A stretch of 64,000 nt of DNA from Hydrogenovibrio sp. JE_KL2 (GCF_009296185.1 NZ_WBJR01000001.1:744001-808000); one strand, 5' to 3'; shown: positions 8,272 through 20,015, counted from the first letter of the stretch. A program made the numbers and translations. Notes: generated by a model from the letters alone, not told the origin.

Positions 8272-10764
8272 TCAATCGTGTGAGACTGGTGTCAGCTTCC
8301 AAATGTCGTCATTATACTCGATCATAGTTCTATCCGTTGAGAAGATACCACTTCGTGCAGAGTTAATGATGCTCATGGTATTCCAATGCTCATGATCTTG
8401 GAATGCCAAACCGATTTTATGCTGTGCATCGATATAGCTGCGGAAATCCGCCAATGTCATCCAAGGGTCATGCGGTGACTTCAACGAGTTGATGATGTCG
8501 TTGAAGATATTCGGTTCAAATTGATTGAAGTGACCGGATTCCAACAACCCCATCACTGCACGCAAATCTTCATCACTATCAATGAAATGTTGTGGGTTGT
8601 AATGGTGTCGCATTTCTTCGACTTCCTGCGTTTTCAAACCGAACAAGAAGAAGTTGTCTTCTCCAACGGCTTCAAGAATCTCGACATTCGCACCATCCAA
8701 GGTACCAATGGTTACTGCACCGTTCATCATGAACTTCATATTCCCGGTACCGGAAGCTTCTTTACCTGCCGTTGAAATCTGCTCAGACACATCCGTCCCC
8801 GGACAAATGACTTCCATCGCAGAAACGCGATAATTTGGAATGAAAGCGACTTTCAACTTATCGCCCACTTCCGGGTCATCGTTAATGATTTCCGCTACAT
8901 TGTTGACCAGTTTGATGATGTTTTTCGCCATCTGGTAGCCGGGGGCCGCTTTCCCACCTATGATGACACAACGGTTGGTCCATCTATCGGTTTCACCTCG
9001 TTTGATTTTCGCGTACAGGTGAATCACGTGCAGGACATTCAGCAATTGGCGTTTGTATTCGTGGATACGCTTCACCTGCACATCGAATAAGGAAGCAACC
9101 GGGAATTCGATGCCTGTTGACTCTTTTACCAAAGCGGCTAGACGGGCTTTGTTTTCACGCTTTACATTCATCCATGCCTGACGGAAAGGCTTGTCATGAA
9201 CAAAATCTTCTAGCTTGCTTAATTCGGTCAAGTTGGTAATCCAACCTTCCCCGATTTTCTGTTTCAACAGTTCACGTAACCCAGGGTTACAGGCGGCCAT
9301 CCAACGACGTTGAGTGACACCATTGGTTTTGTTGTTGAAACGTTCCGGCCATAGCTCATAGAAGTCATGAAACAAGCCTTCTTTCAACAACTGCGAGTGC
9401 AGTGCCGCCACGCCATTGATGGAGAAACTACCGACAATCGCCAGATACGCCATACAGACATTATTGCCTTCATCAATCAGCGACATGCGGCGGAATCTCG
9501 CCGTATCCCCCGGCCACTTCATCGCAACCTGTTTGAGAAAGCGTCTGTTGATTTCATAAATGATATCCAACGGGCGTGGCAATAGCTTCTGGAACAACGG
9601 CACTGACCAACGTTCCAAAGCTTCCGGCAACAAGGTGTGGTTGGTGTAGGCCATACAACTGGAAACAATATGCCAAGCCTCATCCCACTCCATGGCGTAG
9701 TCATCCAGGAAGATACGCATCAGTTCGGCAACCGCCAAACTCGGATGGGTGTCATTCAATTGGAAAACATTACATTCCGCAAAGGTGGAGAAATCGCCAT
9801 CATGACGTTTATCCCACTGGCAAACAACATCTTGCAAGGATGCAGACACCAAAAAGTACTGTTGCTTCAAGCGCAACTCTTTACCATTCTCACTGCTGTC
9901 ATTCGGGTAAAGCACCATGGTGATGTTTTCAGCATCAGACTTTTGCGCTACCGCTTCAAAGTAAGAACCGGCATTGAACTCACTCAGGTTAAAGTCTTCT
10001 TCAGCACAAGCAGACCACAGGCGCAGCGTATTGACCGTTTTGTTCTTGAAGCCGGGAATCGGCACATCAAAAGGTACGGCAATCACATCGTCGGTTTCTT
10101 CCCACAAGGTGGTAAGTTTTCCGGTGTGCGGATCTTTGAATAAATGCGTCATACCACCGAACTTCACGGTGCGGGCATACTCGGTACGTTGCAATTCCCA
10201 AGGATAGAAACCAAATCCCAACCAATGATCCGGGTCTTCTACTTGATAACCGTTTTGAATACGTTGTTTGAACATCCCATACTCGTAACGTAGTCCATAG
10301 CCCATCACAGGCAGTTGCAAGGTTGCGCAAGAATCCATGAAACAGGCCGCCAAACGCCCTAGACCACCGTTACCTAAACCAGCGTCTTTTTCGGCATCTT
10401 CAATTTCTTCAAGCGATAAACCAAGTTCATACATGGCTTTTTCCGCTTCAGTTTCAATGCCGAGGTTAAGCAGGTTATTGGTCAATGAACGGCCGATAAG
10501 AAACTCCATCGACAGATAGTAGGCCTTTTTACAGTCGGTTTCTTTGTAGGCGTTCCATGTCTGTTTCCAATACCCCATCAAGCGGTCGCGTACCGTATAG
10601 GACATGGCACGGAACTGATATTCCATATCGGCATCAACATTACGCCCTAGCGTGTTATAGAGATAGTGTACAAAGCCGTTTTCAATATCTTTTGTCGACA
10701 TACCGAGGTCTTGTTGAACCTTGGCAACTTTTTTGGCGGTTTCAGTTTTCTTTGCAGCAGACAT
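8272..10764 (-). CDS. glgP: glycogen/starch phosphorylase
   Basis: An 830-residue protein of the normal length for glycogen phosphorylase, which releases glucose-1-phosphate from alpha-1,4 chain ends. The pyridoxal-phosphate region is clear (EASGTGNMKFMMNGA with the Schiff-base Lys, then TIGTLDGANVEI). The N-terminal AYYLSMEFLIGRSL and GLGNGGLGRLAACFMDS blocks and the RIHEYKRQLLN motif are also present. It is the last gene of a seven-gene leftward operon, 68 bp after glgA. It supplies the catabolic arm within the same operon that makes glycogen. Confidence 0.97.
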   Translation of the reverse strand: MSAAKKTETAKKVAKVQQDLGMSTKDIENGFVHYLYNTLGRNVDADMEYQFRAMSYTVRDRLMGYWKQTWNAYKETDCKKAYYLSMEFLIGRSLTNNLLNLGIETEAEKAMYELGLSLEEIEDAEKDAGLGNGGLGRLAACFMDSCATLQLPVMGYGLRYEYGMFKQRIQNGYQVEDPDHWLGFGFYPWELQRTEYARTVKFGGMTHLFKDPHTGKLTTLWEETDDVIAVPFDVPIPGFKNKTVNTLRLWSACAEEDFNLSEFNAGSYFEAVAQKSDAENITMVLYPNDSSENGKELRLKQQYFLVSASLQDVVCQWDKRHDGDFSTFAECNVFQLNDTHPSLAVAELMRIFLDDYAMEWDEAWHIVSSCMAYTNHTLLPEALERWSVPLFQKLLPRPLDIIYEINRRFLKQVAMKWPGDTARFRRMSLIDEGNNVCMAYLAIVGSFSINGVAALHSQLLKEGLFHDFYELWPERFNNKTNGVTQRRWMAACNPGLRELLKQKIGEGWITNLTELSKLEDFVHDKPFRQAWMNVKRENKARLAALVKESTGIEFPVASLFDVQVKRIHEYKRQLLNVLHVIHLYAKIKRGETDRWTNRCVIIGGKAAPGYQMAKNIIKLVNNVAEIINDDPEVGDKLKVAFIPNYRVSAMEVICPGTDVSEQISTAGKEASGTGNMKFMMNGAVTIGTLDGANVEILEAVGEDNFFLFGLKTQEVEEMRHHYNPQHFIDSDEDLRAVMGLLESGHFNQFEPNIFNDIINSLKSPHDPWMTLADFRSYIDAQHKIGLAFQDHEHWNTMSIINSARSGIFSTDRTMIEYNDDIWKLTPVSHD

Positions 10765-10832
10765 GGTTCGCTCCTAACATTCAATCGTTTGGAAATCGCT
10801 TCGTTGCAACTTCAATAGGGTTCAAAATAAAT

Positions 10833-12314
10833 TCAGTTCTTTTTGCCGGTTTCTTTGAACAAGCTTAAATATTGTTTGGCACTTTTCTCCCAGCCGAAAT
10901 CAACGGACATGGCCGTTTTCTGGATTTTTTGCCAAGTGCGCGTCTTGGTATAAAGATACAAAGCGTGCAACAGTGCCGACTTAAAGGCATGATGACTTGG
11001 GTCGTAGAACACAAACCCTGTTGCTGTGCCTTCTTTGATATTTTCTTCGGTGGCATTCACCACCGTATCTGCCAAGCCTCCGGTATTATGAACAATCGGT
11101 AGCGTTCCATAGACCAAGCTATACATTTGGTTCAACCCGCATGGCTCGAAACGTGATGGCATCAAAAACAGATCGGAACCCGCTTCAACCTTATGCGCCA
11201 AAACTTCGGAATAGCCGATATAGACCATCACTCTGCCCGGGTATTGATGAGCCAACTCGCTCAATGCATATTCGTAATCCGAAGAACCGGAACCGACAAA
11301 CACGAATCGAGCATCTGTCTGCTCAATCACGTCATGCACAACATCCAACACTAGGTCGATACCTTTTTGCGGTACAAGGCGCCCAACAAACCCTACCACG
11401 GGTGCGGTCGATTCAACGATCTCATCCGCCAAATCCCAAAAGCGCAGTAAATCTTTCTTGTTCTCTTTTTTGGCGGCCACCCGTCCTTTTTCAAGATCAT
11501 AATGACGCTTGATATAGGTGTCTTTTTTCGGGTTCCAAATATCGGTATCAATCCCGTTCAGAATACCGACCAAACGCCCTTCTTCCTGGCGCTTTAGTAA
11601 AACGCCTTCCAAACCATAGGCATACTCGGGAAAACAGATTTCTCGTGCATAGGTCGGGCTAACGGTGTTGACCCAATCCGCAAACAAAATACCGGCTTTC
11701 AGCATCGACATATTGTTGTAGAACTCAATGCCTTCAGGCGTCCACCAGTGCCACGGCAACCACAAGCTCTCGAACAAAGATTTCGGGAACAGTCCGGCAT
11801 ACGCCATGTTGTGAATCGTAAATAATGTCTTGGGACGTTCGTCTTCAAGTGACAACAATGCCGGTACCAAACCAGTTTGCCAGTCATTGCTATGAATCAA
11901 ATCTGGTTTCCAGTTCAAACCGACTCGATCCATTGCGATTTCAACCACCGCCTTTGAAAAAACTGCGAAACGCTCACCATTGTCCCACCAATCATCGCCT
12001 TCAGGAGATAAGTAAGGATTACCGGGGCGATTAAACAAATCCGGCACATCAACCAGCCATACAGGCGTACTCAAACCTTCCGCTTTGGCTTTGAACACAC
12101 GAACGTGCACATCTCTATTACAACCACCCACCATGAAATCGGTCAGTTCTTTCACATCAGTGACCTTCTCCCAAACATCGCCATAGGCCGGCATAATGAG
12201 CTTGACATGATGCTTGAGTTTGGCATAAGCACTCGGCAAACTTCCCGAAACATCACCCAATCCCCCCGTTTTGATTAAAGGGTGTGCCTCTGAAGTGGCA
12301 AATAAAATCTTCAC
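10833..12314 (-). CDS. glgA: glycogen synthase (ADP-glucose), GT5
   Basis: A 493-residue GT5 glycosyltransferase. The ADP-glucose-binding KTGGLGDVSGSLP motif lies near the N-terminus, with a second Rossmann half containing GFVGRLVPQKG and the EPCGLNQMYSLVYG catalytic block near the C-terminus. It extends alpha-1,4 glucan using ADP-glucose made by GlgC, encoded in the same operon. It begins 31 bp after glgB. Confidence 0.96.
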   Translation of the reverse strand: MKILFATSEAHPLIKTGGLGDVSGSLPSAYAKLKHHVKLIMPAYGDVWEKVTDVKELTDFMVGGCNRDVHVRVFKAKAEGLSTPVWLVDVPDLFNRPGNPYLSPEGDDWWDNGERFAVFSKAVVEIAMDRVGLNWKPDLIHSNDWQTGLVPALLSLEDERPKTLFTIHNMAYAGLFPKSLFESLWLPWHWWTPEGIEFYNNMSMLKAGILFADWVNTVSPTYAREICFPEYAYGLEGVLLKRQEEGRLVGILNGIDTDIWNPKKDTYIKRHYDLEKGRVAAKKENKKDLLRFWDLADEIVESTAPVVGFVGRLVPQKGIDLVLDVVHDVIEQTDARFVFVGSGSSDYEYALSELAHQYPGRVMVYIGYSEVLAHKVEAGSDLFLMPSRFEPCGLNQMYSLVYGTLPIVHNTGGLADTVVNATEENIKEGTATGFVFYDPSHHAFKSALLHALYLYTKTRTWQKIQKTAMSVDFGWEKSAKQYLSLFKETGKKN

Positions 12315-12345
12315 GCTAACTTTCTCTTCCTAAAATCGTCTTAAA

Positions 12346-14568
12346 TCAATTTGTCAGTTTAAATACCAGTACCGATAACGGCGGTAGCGTCAACTCGGCG
12401 GAATATGGACGATTCATCCAAGCGATTTCCTGAGTGTCAATACCACCACTATTCCCGATATTTCCGCCGCCATAAATCTCTGAATCCGAATTCAACAATT
12501 CCTGATAATGTCCTGCTTCCGGTAAGCCTATGCGATAGTTTTCTCTCGGCACGGGGGTGAAGTTACAGATGCAAATCAGTTTTTCGTCATCGGCGATACG
12601 GATAAAACTCAAGATAGATTGCTCGTAATCATGACAATCTATCCACTCGAAACCACTGGACTCGAAATCACGCTGATGCAATGCAGGCTGTGCCTGATAC
12701 AAATGATTCATATCACGAACCCACAGTTGAACGCCACGGTTTGATGGCTGGTCACACAAATACCAATCCAGACCACGTTCTTCGGACCATTCGCCGTATT
12801 GCGCGAATTCTCCGCCCATAAACAACAGTTTTTTACCGGGGTTGACCAGCTGATAACCCAGCAACAATCTTAAGTTTGCCATTTTCTGCCAATGGTCACC
12901 CGGCATCTTGCTGACCAGCGCATTTTTCATATGCACCACTTCATCATGCGACAGCGGCAGAATGAAATTTTCCGAGTAGGCGTACATCTGGCTAAAAGTC
13001 AAATCGTTATGATGATAAGGGCGATAGACACAGTCCTTCTCGAAATAACCGAGCGTATCGTTCATCCACCCCATATTCCATTTCATCGAAAAGCCCAAGC
13101 CCCCCATCCAAGTGGGACGTGACACCATCGGCCAAGACGTCGACTCCTCCGCCATCATCACAATGCCAGGACATTGGGAATGCACTTCCGCATTCAATGT
13201 CTGCAAAAACTCAATGGCTTCAAGGTTCTCTCGCCCGCCATGTTTATTGGGTATCCATTGACCATCCTCACGCGAGTAGTCTAGGTACAACATGGAAGCC
13301 ACCGCATCCACACGCAAACCGTCAAGGTGGAACTCTTTCAGCCAAAACAGTGCATTGGCAATCAGGAAATTACGGACTTCATTGCGTCCGAAATTGAAGA
13401 TATAGGTCCCCCAATCCTGATGCTCACCCTGCCTTGGATCTTCATGTTCATACAGTGCCGAACCATCAAAACGCGCAAGCGCAAACTCATCTTTTGGAAA
13501 GTGCGCCGGTACCCAATCCAAATAAACACCAATGCCATTTTGATGGCAGTGGTCAACCAGGTAACGAAAATCATCCGGTGAGCCAAAACGAGAAGTTGGT
13601 GCAAAATATCCCGTTGTTTGGTAACCCCAAGACTGATCCAATGGATGTTCGGTAATCGGCAATAACTCAATATAAGAAAAGCCCATCCACTTCACATACT
13701 CGACCAAACGATGGGCAATTTCACGGTAGCTCAAAAAGTTCCCGTCATCGTCTCTCTGCCATGACCCCAAATGCACTTCGTAGATGTTCATTGGGGAAGT
13801 CGCCCATTGATCTTCGGCACGATTCGTCAGCCACGATTGATCTTGCCACTCATACTCTGAGTGATAAACCACACTGCCAGTCTTAGGGCGTACTTCCATC
13901 CATTTTGCATAAGGATCGGTTTTGGTATGGCAGTAGCCTGTTCGCGCATTGCGAATTTCAAACTTGTAGATATCGCCGGGGTGTAGCCCAGGAATAAACA
14001 GCTCCCATACGCCACCACCGATTGTACGCATAGGGTGGCGCAAACCGTGCCATCCGTTGAAATCCCCTACCACCGACACACGATTGGCGGCAGGCGCCCA
14101 AACCGCAAACTGCACACCGGAAATACCGTCTACAGTTTTGAAATGTGCACCAAGAATATCGTAAACATGCCAATGCCGGCCTTCTTGGAACAAATGCATA
14201 TCCAGCTCGCCGACGGTCGGCAAAAAGGTATAGGGAGAGACCACTTCATGTGTTGAACCATCCGCCTCGGTCCATTGCACGTTGAAGTGCTGTGGCAAAG
14301 ATTTTTTAGCGGTTTTGGTGATTTTGGCGACGAACATATCGGTGCCATCAATACGAGTCAGGGCATGCGTATTTTCCACCATTGCCTGTTCGGCAGTCGG
14401 CAACCAGACACGGATTTCCCAATGTTTGCCAGTTTCATGACACCCAAGCACCTGAAATGGGTCGTGATGAGTACCTGAATGCAACCGGGCAATGTCCTGC
14501 TCAATTCTTTTCAATTCATCTTCCGTAATGACCGAAACGGATTTTGAGGCTTTCGTGGTTTTTACCAT
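12346..14568 (-). CDS. glgB: 1,4-alpha-glucan branching enzyme, GH13
   Basis: A 740-residue GH13 branching enzyme with two N-terminal carbohydrate-binding (CBM48-type) beta domains ([11 protein letters not shown] and [20 protein letters not shown]) and a TIM barrel. Catalytic motifs are visible: [18 protein letters not shown] with the Asp nucleophile, [10 protein letters not shown] with the acid Glu, and LSHDEVVH. It introduces alpha-1,6 branches into the GlgA product. Length matches the E. coli-type enzyme. Confidence 0.97.
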   Translation of the reverse strand: MVKTTKASKSVSVITEDELKRIEQDIARLHSGTHHDPFQVLGCHETGKHWEIRVWLPTAEQAMVENTHALTRIDGTDMFVAKITKTAKKSLPQHFNVQWTEADGSTHEVVSPYTFLPTVGELDMHLFQEGRHWHVYDILGAHFKTVDGISGVQFAVWAPAANRVSVVGDFNGWHGLRHPMRTIGGGVWELFIPGLHPGDIYKFEIRNARTGYCHTKTDPYAKWMEVRPKTGSVVYHSEYEWQDQSWLTNRAEDQWATSPMNIYEVHLGSWQRDDDGNFLSYREIAHRLVEYVKWMGFSYIELLPITEHPLDQSWGYQTTGYFAPTSRFGSPDDFRYLVDHCHQNGIGVYLDWVPAHFPKDEFALARFDGSALYEHEDPRQGEHQDWGTYIFNFGRNEVRNFLIANALFWLKEFHLDGLRVDAVASMLYLDYSREDGQWIPNKHGGRENLEAIEFLQTLNAEVHSQCPGIVMMAEESTSWPMVSRPTWMGGLGFSMKWNMGWMNDTLGYFEKDCVYRPYHHNDLTFSQMYAYSENFILPLSHDEVVHMKNALVSKMPGDHWQKMANLRLLLGYQLVNPGKKLLFMGGEFAQYGEWSEERGLDWYLCDQPSNRGVQLWVRDMNHLYQAQPALHQRDFESSGFEWIDCHDYEQSILSFIRIADDEKLICICNFTPVPRENYRIGLPEAGHYQELLNSDSEIYGGGNIGNSGGIDTQEIAWMNRPYSAELTLPPLSVLVFKLTN

Positions 14569-14612
14569 AGTGTCTCTTTTGCGTTACCTGTTTTTACCAA
14601 CCGCTCTTTTGT

Positions 14613-15974
14613 TCAGGCGGTTCGTTTGTATTTTTCAATTAATGTTTTGATTCTAGCAGACAAGTCGTCCGGTATCTCCTGCCATCCAAATTGCCATGCC
14701 CAGTTTCCGTCACAAGTACCGGGGATATTCATGCGTGCTTCTGTTCCCAACCCCAGATAATCCTGCAAAGGCGCAATCATCGTCAACGCAGGCGAAGACA
14801 TCGCCGCCGCAATCAACGGCCAAGGCATATCGCCGGCAAACTGGAAATCTGCCAGCTGTATATCAACCCAATGACGGGTGTCATCGTCAAGACTATCCCA
14901 CCACCCCAAAGTGGTGTCATTGTCATGTGTCCCTGTATAAACAATGGAGTTTTCTACCTGCTCTTTCAGATCATGCGGATTGTCAGGCAGTCCGTTAAAG
15001 CCAAACTGCAACACCGACATACCCGGTAAATTAAAGGCTTCTTTCAACGCCACCACTTCCGGCGTAATGACCCCCAAGTCTTCAGCCACCAAATTCATAT
15101 GCGGGAAATTACGATGCAAGTCAGACAACAATTTATCGCCAGGTACTTTACGCCACTGCCCGTTCATCGCAGTTTCTTCTTTGGCATCAATTTCCCAACA
15201 GGCTTCCAAACCGCGAAAATGATCGATACGAACGTAATCGAACTGTGAAATCGCTTGCGCAATACGTTTATGCCACCAATCAAAACCGTCTTCCAGCATC
15301 ACTTCCCAGTTGTAGTGAGGGTTACCCCAGTGCTGCCCAGTTTCAGAAAAATAGTCAGGTGGCACACCTGCGACGACGGTTGGTTTGAGATGTTCATCCA
15401 GCTTGAATTGGTCGGGATTCGCCCACACGTCAGCACTGTCATAAGCGACGAAAATCGGCATATCGCCAAACAGCATAATGCCTTTTGCGTTGGCATCCGT
15501 TTTCAGTTGCTGCCAGATAGTGGCTAACACAAACTGCTCTTTCTTCAAAAGAGTGATACGTTCCTGATGTTTTTGAGCAAAATTTGCCAACGACAACAAA
15601 TCACGTTTTTGGTAAACCTCCGGCCAGCTTGACCAAGGTTCATAATTGAATTCTTCCCTTAAGGTCATAAATAGCGCATAGTCATCTAGCCAATGCGGCG
15701 GATCCAGCAAAAAGGCATCAAACGCCGTGGCATCAAATTGGTTCTGCCAATCATCCGGCAATAGCGCCGGATTCATCGCAAAAGCAGATACACTTTGATA
15801 AGGTGACAATCCCTGCACCGGTTGGGTCAGCGGCAGCATTTGCCAAACGCTCAAACCGGCATTTTCCATCCAGTCAAGAAAACGCCAAGCTGCTTTGTCC
15901 AACTTGCCAAGCGATTTTTCATGCGGCAAGGATGTCGGATGCAACAGCACCCCTGCGTGTCTCGCCGCCATCAT
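14613..15974 (-). CDS. malQ: 4-alpha-glucanotransferase, GH77 (amylomaltase)
   Basis: A 453-residue GH77 enzyme of the short plant/cyanobacterial type: HAGVLLHPTSLP at the N-terminus, YVRIDHFRGLEACWEI with the nucleophile Asp, LVAEDLGVITPEV with the acid Glu, and GTHDNDTTLGWW. It disproportionates short maltodextrins. Its start overlaps the stop of the GH57 gene by one base (TAATG), so the two are translationally coupled. Two adjacent ATG codons are possible starts. Confidence 0.95.
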   Translation of the reverse strand: MMAARHAGVLLHPTSLPHEKSLGKLDKAAWRFLDWMENAGLSVWQMLPLTQPVQGLSPYQSVSAFAMNPALLPDDWQNQFDATAFDAFLLDPPHWLDDYALFMTLREEFNYEPWSSWPEVYQKRDLLSLANFAQKHQERITLLKKEQFVLATIWQQLKTDANAKGIMLFGDMPIFVAYDSADVWANPDQFKLDEHLKPTVVAGVPPDYFSETGQHWGNPHYNWEVMLEDGFDWWHKRIAQAISQFDYVRIDHFRGLEACWEIDAKEETAMNGQWRKVPGDKLLSDLHRNFPHMNLVAEDLGVITPEVVALKEAFNLPGMSVLQFGFNGLPDNPHDLKEQVENSIVYTGTHDNDTTLGWWDSLDDDTRHWVDIQLADFQFAGDMPWPLIAAAMSSPALTMIAPLQDYLGLGTEARMNIPGTCDGNWAWQFGWQEIPDDLSARIKTLIEKYKRTA

Positions 15975-17707
15975 TAGGAAATGCCTCTCTGCATCACACC
16001 ACCGTTATCCATTTCGCCGCCTCCTTGAGATAAAGGAATTTGTAATTGCTCCGGTGGACGTTCGCCGAGCAACTGATAAAGCTTTTCCAGATGACGACGA
16101 TAGAGCTGATCAAAATCTTTGACGCTTCCCGCCGGATTGTAATCACCAAACCACCAGAACCAATCCGAGCCTTCGCATATCGCCAACTGCTCAGTCACTG
16201 CCTGTTTTTGGCTGGCCGTCAACGTGCCGGAAGTCATGACCTTGTCGTAAGTTTGTTTTGCTTCCACCAGCAAATCCCAACCTGCGTTTTTGTCTGGCTC
16301 GCCAATCCAGGTAGAGAACGAACCATATACCCAGCTTCCCGCCTTCAATATAGGTAAATGTCTAAGCGGAATATCTTCTGCCAGAGCATCGGAAAAAGTC
16401 GTCATATCAATCCGTTCGTCTTTACCGAGCTTTTCATACAGTGTTCTCAAGAAATAGTACGCATTCTCAGGATAGTACTCCCAGGCGTTTTCACCATCAA
16501 GAATGACCGACACCACATGATCCTCGACTTTATCGCCAAGAAACTCGGCGATATTGTGTAGGTTGTGCAGGAAGTTATTCGCAGCATCCTCAGGATTCCA
16601 ATCTTTATATTGAAAGCCGATCAAGTCGGATAAACCATCATCTCTAAAGAACATGGCGCACTTTTGTGATGCATGTTGCAACGGCTGATACAACGCCCGC
16701 TTGGAAGCAATATCGTGGTGATCCAAATGCGATGCTTCACAGGAGTGTCGCCAAACGCCCTCACCGGAAGCCGTCCATTGAATACCATAATGATCCAACA
16801 AGCCTACCGAAGCACTACTGACTGCCCCTTCGGACAACCAGACGCCTTTTGGCTTGCTGCCGAAATAGTGTTCATAAACCTCAAATCCTTTTTCCATGTG
16901 CCATTTTGCGCGCTCATAGCCATCCGGGTAGGCTTCACTCGATGGCATAGGGGCATGAGGCAAAGCGTCTTTCATGGAGTTGAAATCGATCAACAAGGGG
17001 ACAATCGGGTGTCCATAAGGTGTCATGGAAATTTCGATTTGCCCTGACTCCATCAATGCCCGATAACGCGGGATAATCCCTTCGATTGCATCCGCCATCA
17101 CTTTAATCAAAGTTCTTTGATCTTCAGGCGAGAAGTGCTGTCCAAGATTGCCTTTTTTAATGAGCGCTTTGACTCTATCGTCTTTCAGACGCAGACTGGT
17201 TCCCATCCATGTCAGGTGGTACCACATCAACAAGTCAATGAAAAACTGATCATTAAAATAGGACAACCCTTTGGACTCTTCGAATGGGGTGTTTTTATCG
17301 CACTGCGCCATGATAACCAAACTTTTGAATGCCGGATAAGGGTCAATCATCGTAGGCGAAAACGCCTTTTGGCAGGCTTGAACAATCTCAAAACGTTGTT
17401 CAAGATCAGGACTGATAGCCTTCTCACCCGACACCCAGTTCAGTAAGGGATCACACATCTCTATGCCTGAAGCCAACCAATCACGCATTTGTTTCGCGTA
17501 ATCGTCCATCTGCTCCAACAGCACAGGCGCAAAGTTCACCACCACGCGTGCTTTCGGGCAGTTTTCAAGGTGCGCAACCATGTCGGTATAGTCTTTGATG
17601 CCATGCAGATACACCCAAGGCAAACGATACAAGCCATCCAAACCGTCGCGATAATGTGGCTGATGCATATGCCAGCAAATCACCAGTTTGAGTTTTTTGT
17701 TTTCCAT
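15974..17707 (-). CDS. glycoside hydrolase family 57 (alpha-amylase/debranching type)
   Basis: A 577-residue GH57 protein. The family's first motif HMHQPHYRD is near the N-terminus, the nucleophile region reads GVWLSEGAVSSASV, and LDGENAWEYYPEN carries the likely acid Asp. It is cytoplasmic, with no signal peptide. GH57 members include alpha-amylases, amylopullulanases and branching enzymes. Since no glgX-type debranching gene occurs in this operon, a debranching or amylopullulanase-like role in glycogen recycling is plausible (inference). Confidence 0.9.
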   Translation of the reverse strand: MENKKLKLVICWHMHQPHYRDGLDGLYRLPWVYLHGIKDYTDMVAHLENCPKARVVVNFAPVLLEQMDDYAKQMRDWLASGIEMCDPLLNWVSGEKAISPDLEQRFEIVQACQKAFSPTMIDPYPAFKSLVIMAQCDKNTPFEESKGLSYFNDQFFIDLLMWYHLTWMGTSLRLKDDRVKALIKKGNLGQHFSPEDQRTLIKVMADAIEGIIPRYRALMESGQIEISMTPYGHPIVPLLIDFNSMKDALPHAPMPSSEAYPDGYERAKWHMEKGFEVYEHYFGSKPKGVWLSEGAVSSASVGLLDHYGIQWTASGEGVWRHSCEASHLDHHDIASKRALYQPLQHASQKCAMFFRDDGLSDLIGFQYKDWNPEDAANNFLHNLHNIAEFLGDKVEDHVVSVILDGENAWEYYPENAYYFLRTLYEKLGKDERIDMTTFSDALAEDIPLRHLPILKAGSWVYGSFSTWIGEPDKNAGWDLLVEAKQTYDKVMTSGTLTASQKQAVTEQLAICEGSDWFWWFGDYNPAGSVKDFDQLYRRHLEKLYQLLGERPPEQLQIPLSQGGGEMDNGGVMQRGIS

Positions 17708-17739
17708 GATTGAACCTTAATTTTGTTAGCTTAAAAGAC

Positions 17740-19008
17740 TTAGCGCGTGATATGCAGTTTTTGTCCGAGCATATCCGGTGTTACCAGCACGATTCCAGAA
17801 CTAGGCTCGACATAAAAACGCTCGGCATCTGCAACCGGATCTTCCCCGATAATCATACCGTCAGGAATCACCGTTCCCTTATCAATCACCGCATTCTGAA
17901 TGCGACAATGACGACCCACTTCTACACGTGGTAAAAGCACCGAATCCTTAATCAAGCTATAACTGTGCACACGACCACCGCTTGAAATCACCGAACGCTT
18001 GATGCGCGCACCTGAAATAATGCAGCCGCCGGCAACCATGGAGTCAATGGCTTCGCCTCGACGGCCATCGTCATCGAATGTGAATTTCGCTGGCGGCATT
18101 TGTGCCTGATAGGTCCAAATCGGCCAGTCTCTATCGTAAAGGTTCAACTGTGGCGTGATGCTACACAAGTCAAGATTCGCCTTCCAAAAAGATTCAATGG
18201 TTCCGACATCTCGCCAATAGGCTGGTTCGTCATTGTCATCAACAAACGGATAGGCTTTCACACGCCAATCTTCAATCACTGAGGGAATGATGTCCTTTCC
18301 GAAGTCGTGGCTGGATGACGAGTTGTCATAATCTTCAATCAGCTTTTGGAACAAAAATTCTCTGGAGAAAACGTAAATACCCATCGATGCCAAAGCAGTG
18401 TCCGGCTTGCCCGGTAAGGTGTCTGGCTCTGCGGGTTTTTCGGTAAATTTGGTAATGGTCAGGGTACGGTCAACAGACATAACCCCAAAGCCTTTGGCTT
18501 CGTTAACCGGCACTTCAATACAACCGATTGTCACATCCGCTGCCGAGGCGACGTGCGCCATCAACATCTTGCTGTAGTCCATCGAATAAATATGGTCTCC
18601 GCCCAACACCAGCACATATTCAGGTGTATGACGACGCATGATATCCAGGTTTTGAAACAAGGCATCCGCAGTTCCACGATACCAGTCCTTATCGACACGT
18701 TGTTGTGCAGGAAGCAATTCGACAAACTCCCCTACTTCATAACGCATGAAAGACCATGCACGTTGTACGTGGCGAATCAGGGAGTGAGACTTGTATTGCG
18801 TCAACACCCCAATCTTACGAATACCGGAGTTCACACAGTTGGACAACACAAAATCGATAATACGATACTTGCCTCCAAACGGCACTGCAGGCTTTGCGCG
18901 CCATTTGGTCAAATCTTTCAGTCGGCTGCCTTCTCCACCAGCCAGAACCAGCGCCAGAGTGTTTTTCGTCAAATCTGTCTCTGTCTTGGTCTCACAGTAA
19001 TACTTCAT
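17740..19008 (-). CDS. glgC: glucose-1-phosphate adenylyltransferase
   Basis: A 422-residue ADP-glucose pyrophosphorylase. The N-terminal nucleotide-binding signature [32 protein letters not shown], the GTADALFQN block and the C-terminal left-handed beta-helix region ([15 protein letters not shown]) are all present. It catalyses the committed step, ATP plus glucose-1-phosphate to ADP-glucose. It is second in the operon, 23 bp after the glucokinase gene. Confidence 0.97.
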   Translation of the reverse strand: MKYYCETKTETDLTKNTLALVLAGGEGSRLKDLTKWRAKPAVPFGGKYRIIDFVLSNCVNSGIRKIGVLTQYKSHSLIRHVQRAWSFMRYEVGEFVELLPAQQRVDKDWYRGTADALFQNLDIMRRHTPEYVLVLGGDHIYSMDYSKMLMAHVASAADVTIGCIEVPVNEAKGFGVMSVDRTLTITKFTEKPAEPDTLPGKPDTALASMGIYVFSREFLFQKLIEDYDNSSSSHDFGKDIIPSVIEDWRVKAYPFVDDNDEPAYWRDVGTIESFWKANLDLCSITPQLNLYDRDWPIWTYQAQMPPAKFTFDDDGRRGEAIDSMVAGGCIISGARIKRSVISSGGRVHSYSLIKDSVLLPRVEVGRHCRIQNAVIDKGTVIPDGMIIGEDPVADAERFYVEPSSGIVLVTPDMLGQKLHITR

Positions 19009-19031
19009 GAATGTCTCTCTCCTGCTGCTAT

Positions 19032-20015
19032 CTATTTATTATTTTTTTGACTAAATCGTTGTTTGGCTAAATGTTTCATCCCCAACAAACCAATTTGATC
19101 GTTTATCACCAAATAAACGGGGATATCTTTGACCAAATTCGACATACGACCCTTTGCCGTCATTGATTTTATAAAGCGGGGCTGTTGCATCCAGTCGCGT
19201 ATTTTCGGGCCAATACCGCCGGCGATATAAACGCCTGCTTTGGCTTGCCATAGCAATGAGACATTGCCGATATACGCGCCATAAACTTCAACAAAAGTGT
19301 TCAAGGTTTTCTGTGCAATAGGTTCTCCTTTAATGGCAAGCTCATGGACCTGCTCGGCAGAACAAATTGGGGTGAGGTTGTGATGGCTATGTCCGTGATT
19401 TTCAGCGTTGAAAAACGCATAGAGAAACTCAATCCCTTCACCAGATAGAATACGCTCATATGACACGTGCGTCCATTTTTTGTGCAACCAATCAAACAAT
19501 TTCAATTGGGTGCTATCCAAAGGTGCAAAATCCATATGTCCACCTTCAGATGCCTGAGGAATAAACTCTCCCCCACAATTTTTAATAGGCGAAATTCCTA
19601 ATCCTGACCCTGCGCCAACAATCAGTTTGTTCCCCGCCTCATCGTAATCTCCCGCTTGCAGACACAAAGTATCTTCTTCAGACAATTCATTTATCCCCAG
19701 CGCCGCCGCTGCGAAATCATTCATAATTTCCACATAATCTATATGACAGTCTTGCGCTAAGGCATCCGCATCTATAATCCAAGGCAAGTTGGTTAAATGA
19801 ACTTGTCGAGCCGACACCGGTCCAGCCAAGCCCAAGCAGGCAACATCAAAATGGGTAAAGGAAAATTCTTGTTGAAAGGTTTGGATCAATTCAGAGAGTG
19901 CATTGAAGTCTGCACTGAGATAGCGTTTTTCCGCCAAGGTAGTGTCTGTTTCGGCATCGAACGCCGAAACCAAGACTTTTGTTGCGCCGACATCAACTGC
20001 TAGCAGCTTCCCCAT
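19032..20015 (-). CDS. glk: glucokinase
   Basis: A 327-residue glucokinase of the bacterial Glk type: N-terminal phosphate loop [32 protein letters not shown], the [11 protein letters not shown] block with the catalytic Asp, and an [11 protein letters not shown] adenosine site. A GAGG ribosome site precedes the ATG. As first gene of the glycogen operon it would phosphorylate glucose released by MalQ or GH57 and return it to the hexose-phosphate pool. Confidence 0.92.
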   Translation of the reverse strand: MGKLLAVDVGATKVLVSAFDAETDTTLAEKRYLSADFNALSELIQTFQQEFSFTHFDVACLGLAGPVSARQVHLTNLPWIIDADALAQDCHIDYVEIMNDFAAAALGINELSEEDTLCLQAGDYDEAGNKLIVGAGSGLGISPIKNCGGEFIPQASEGGHMDFAPLDSTQLKLFDWLHKKWTHVSYERILSGEGIEFLYAFFNAENHGHSHHNLTPICSAEQVHELAIKGEPIAQKTLNTFVEVYGAYIGNVSLLWQAKAGVYIAGGIGPKIRDWMQQPRFIKSMTAKGRMSNLVKDIPVYLVINDQIGLLGMKHLAKQRFSQKNNK

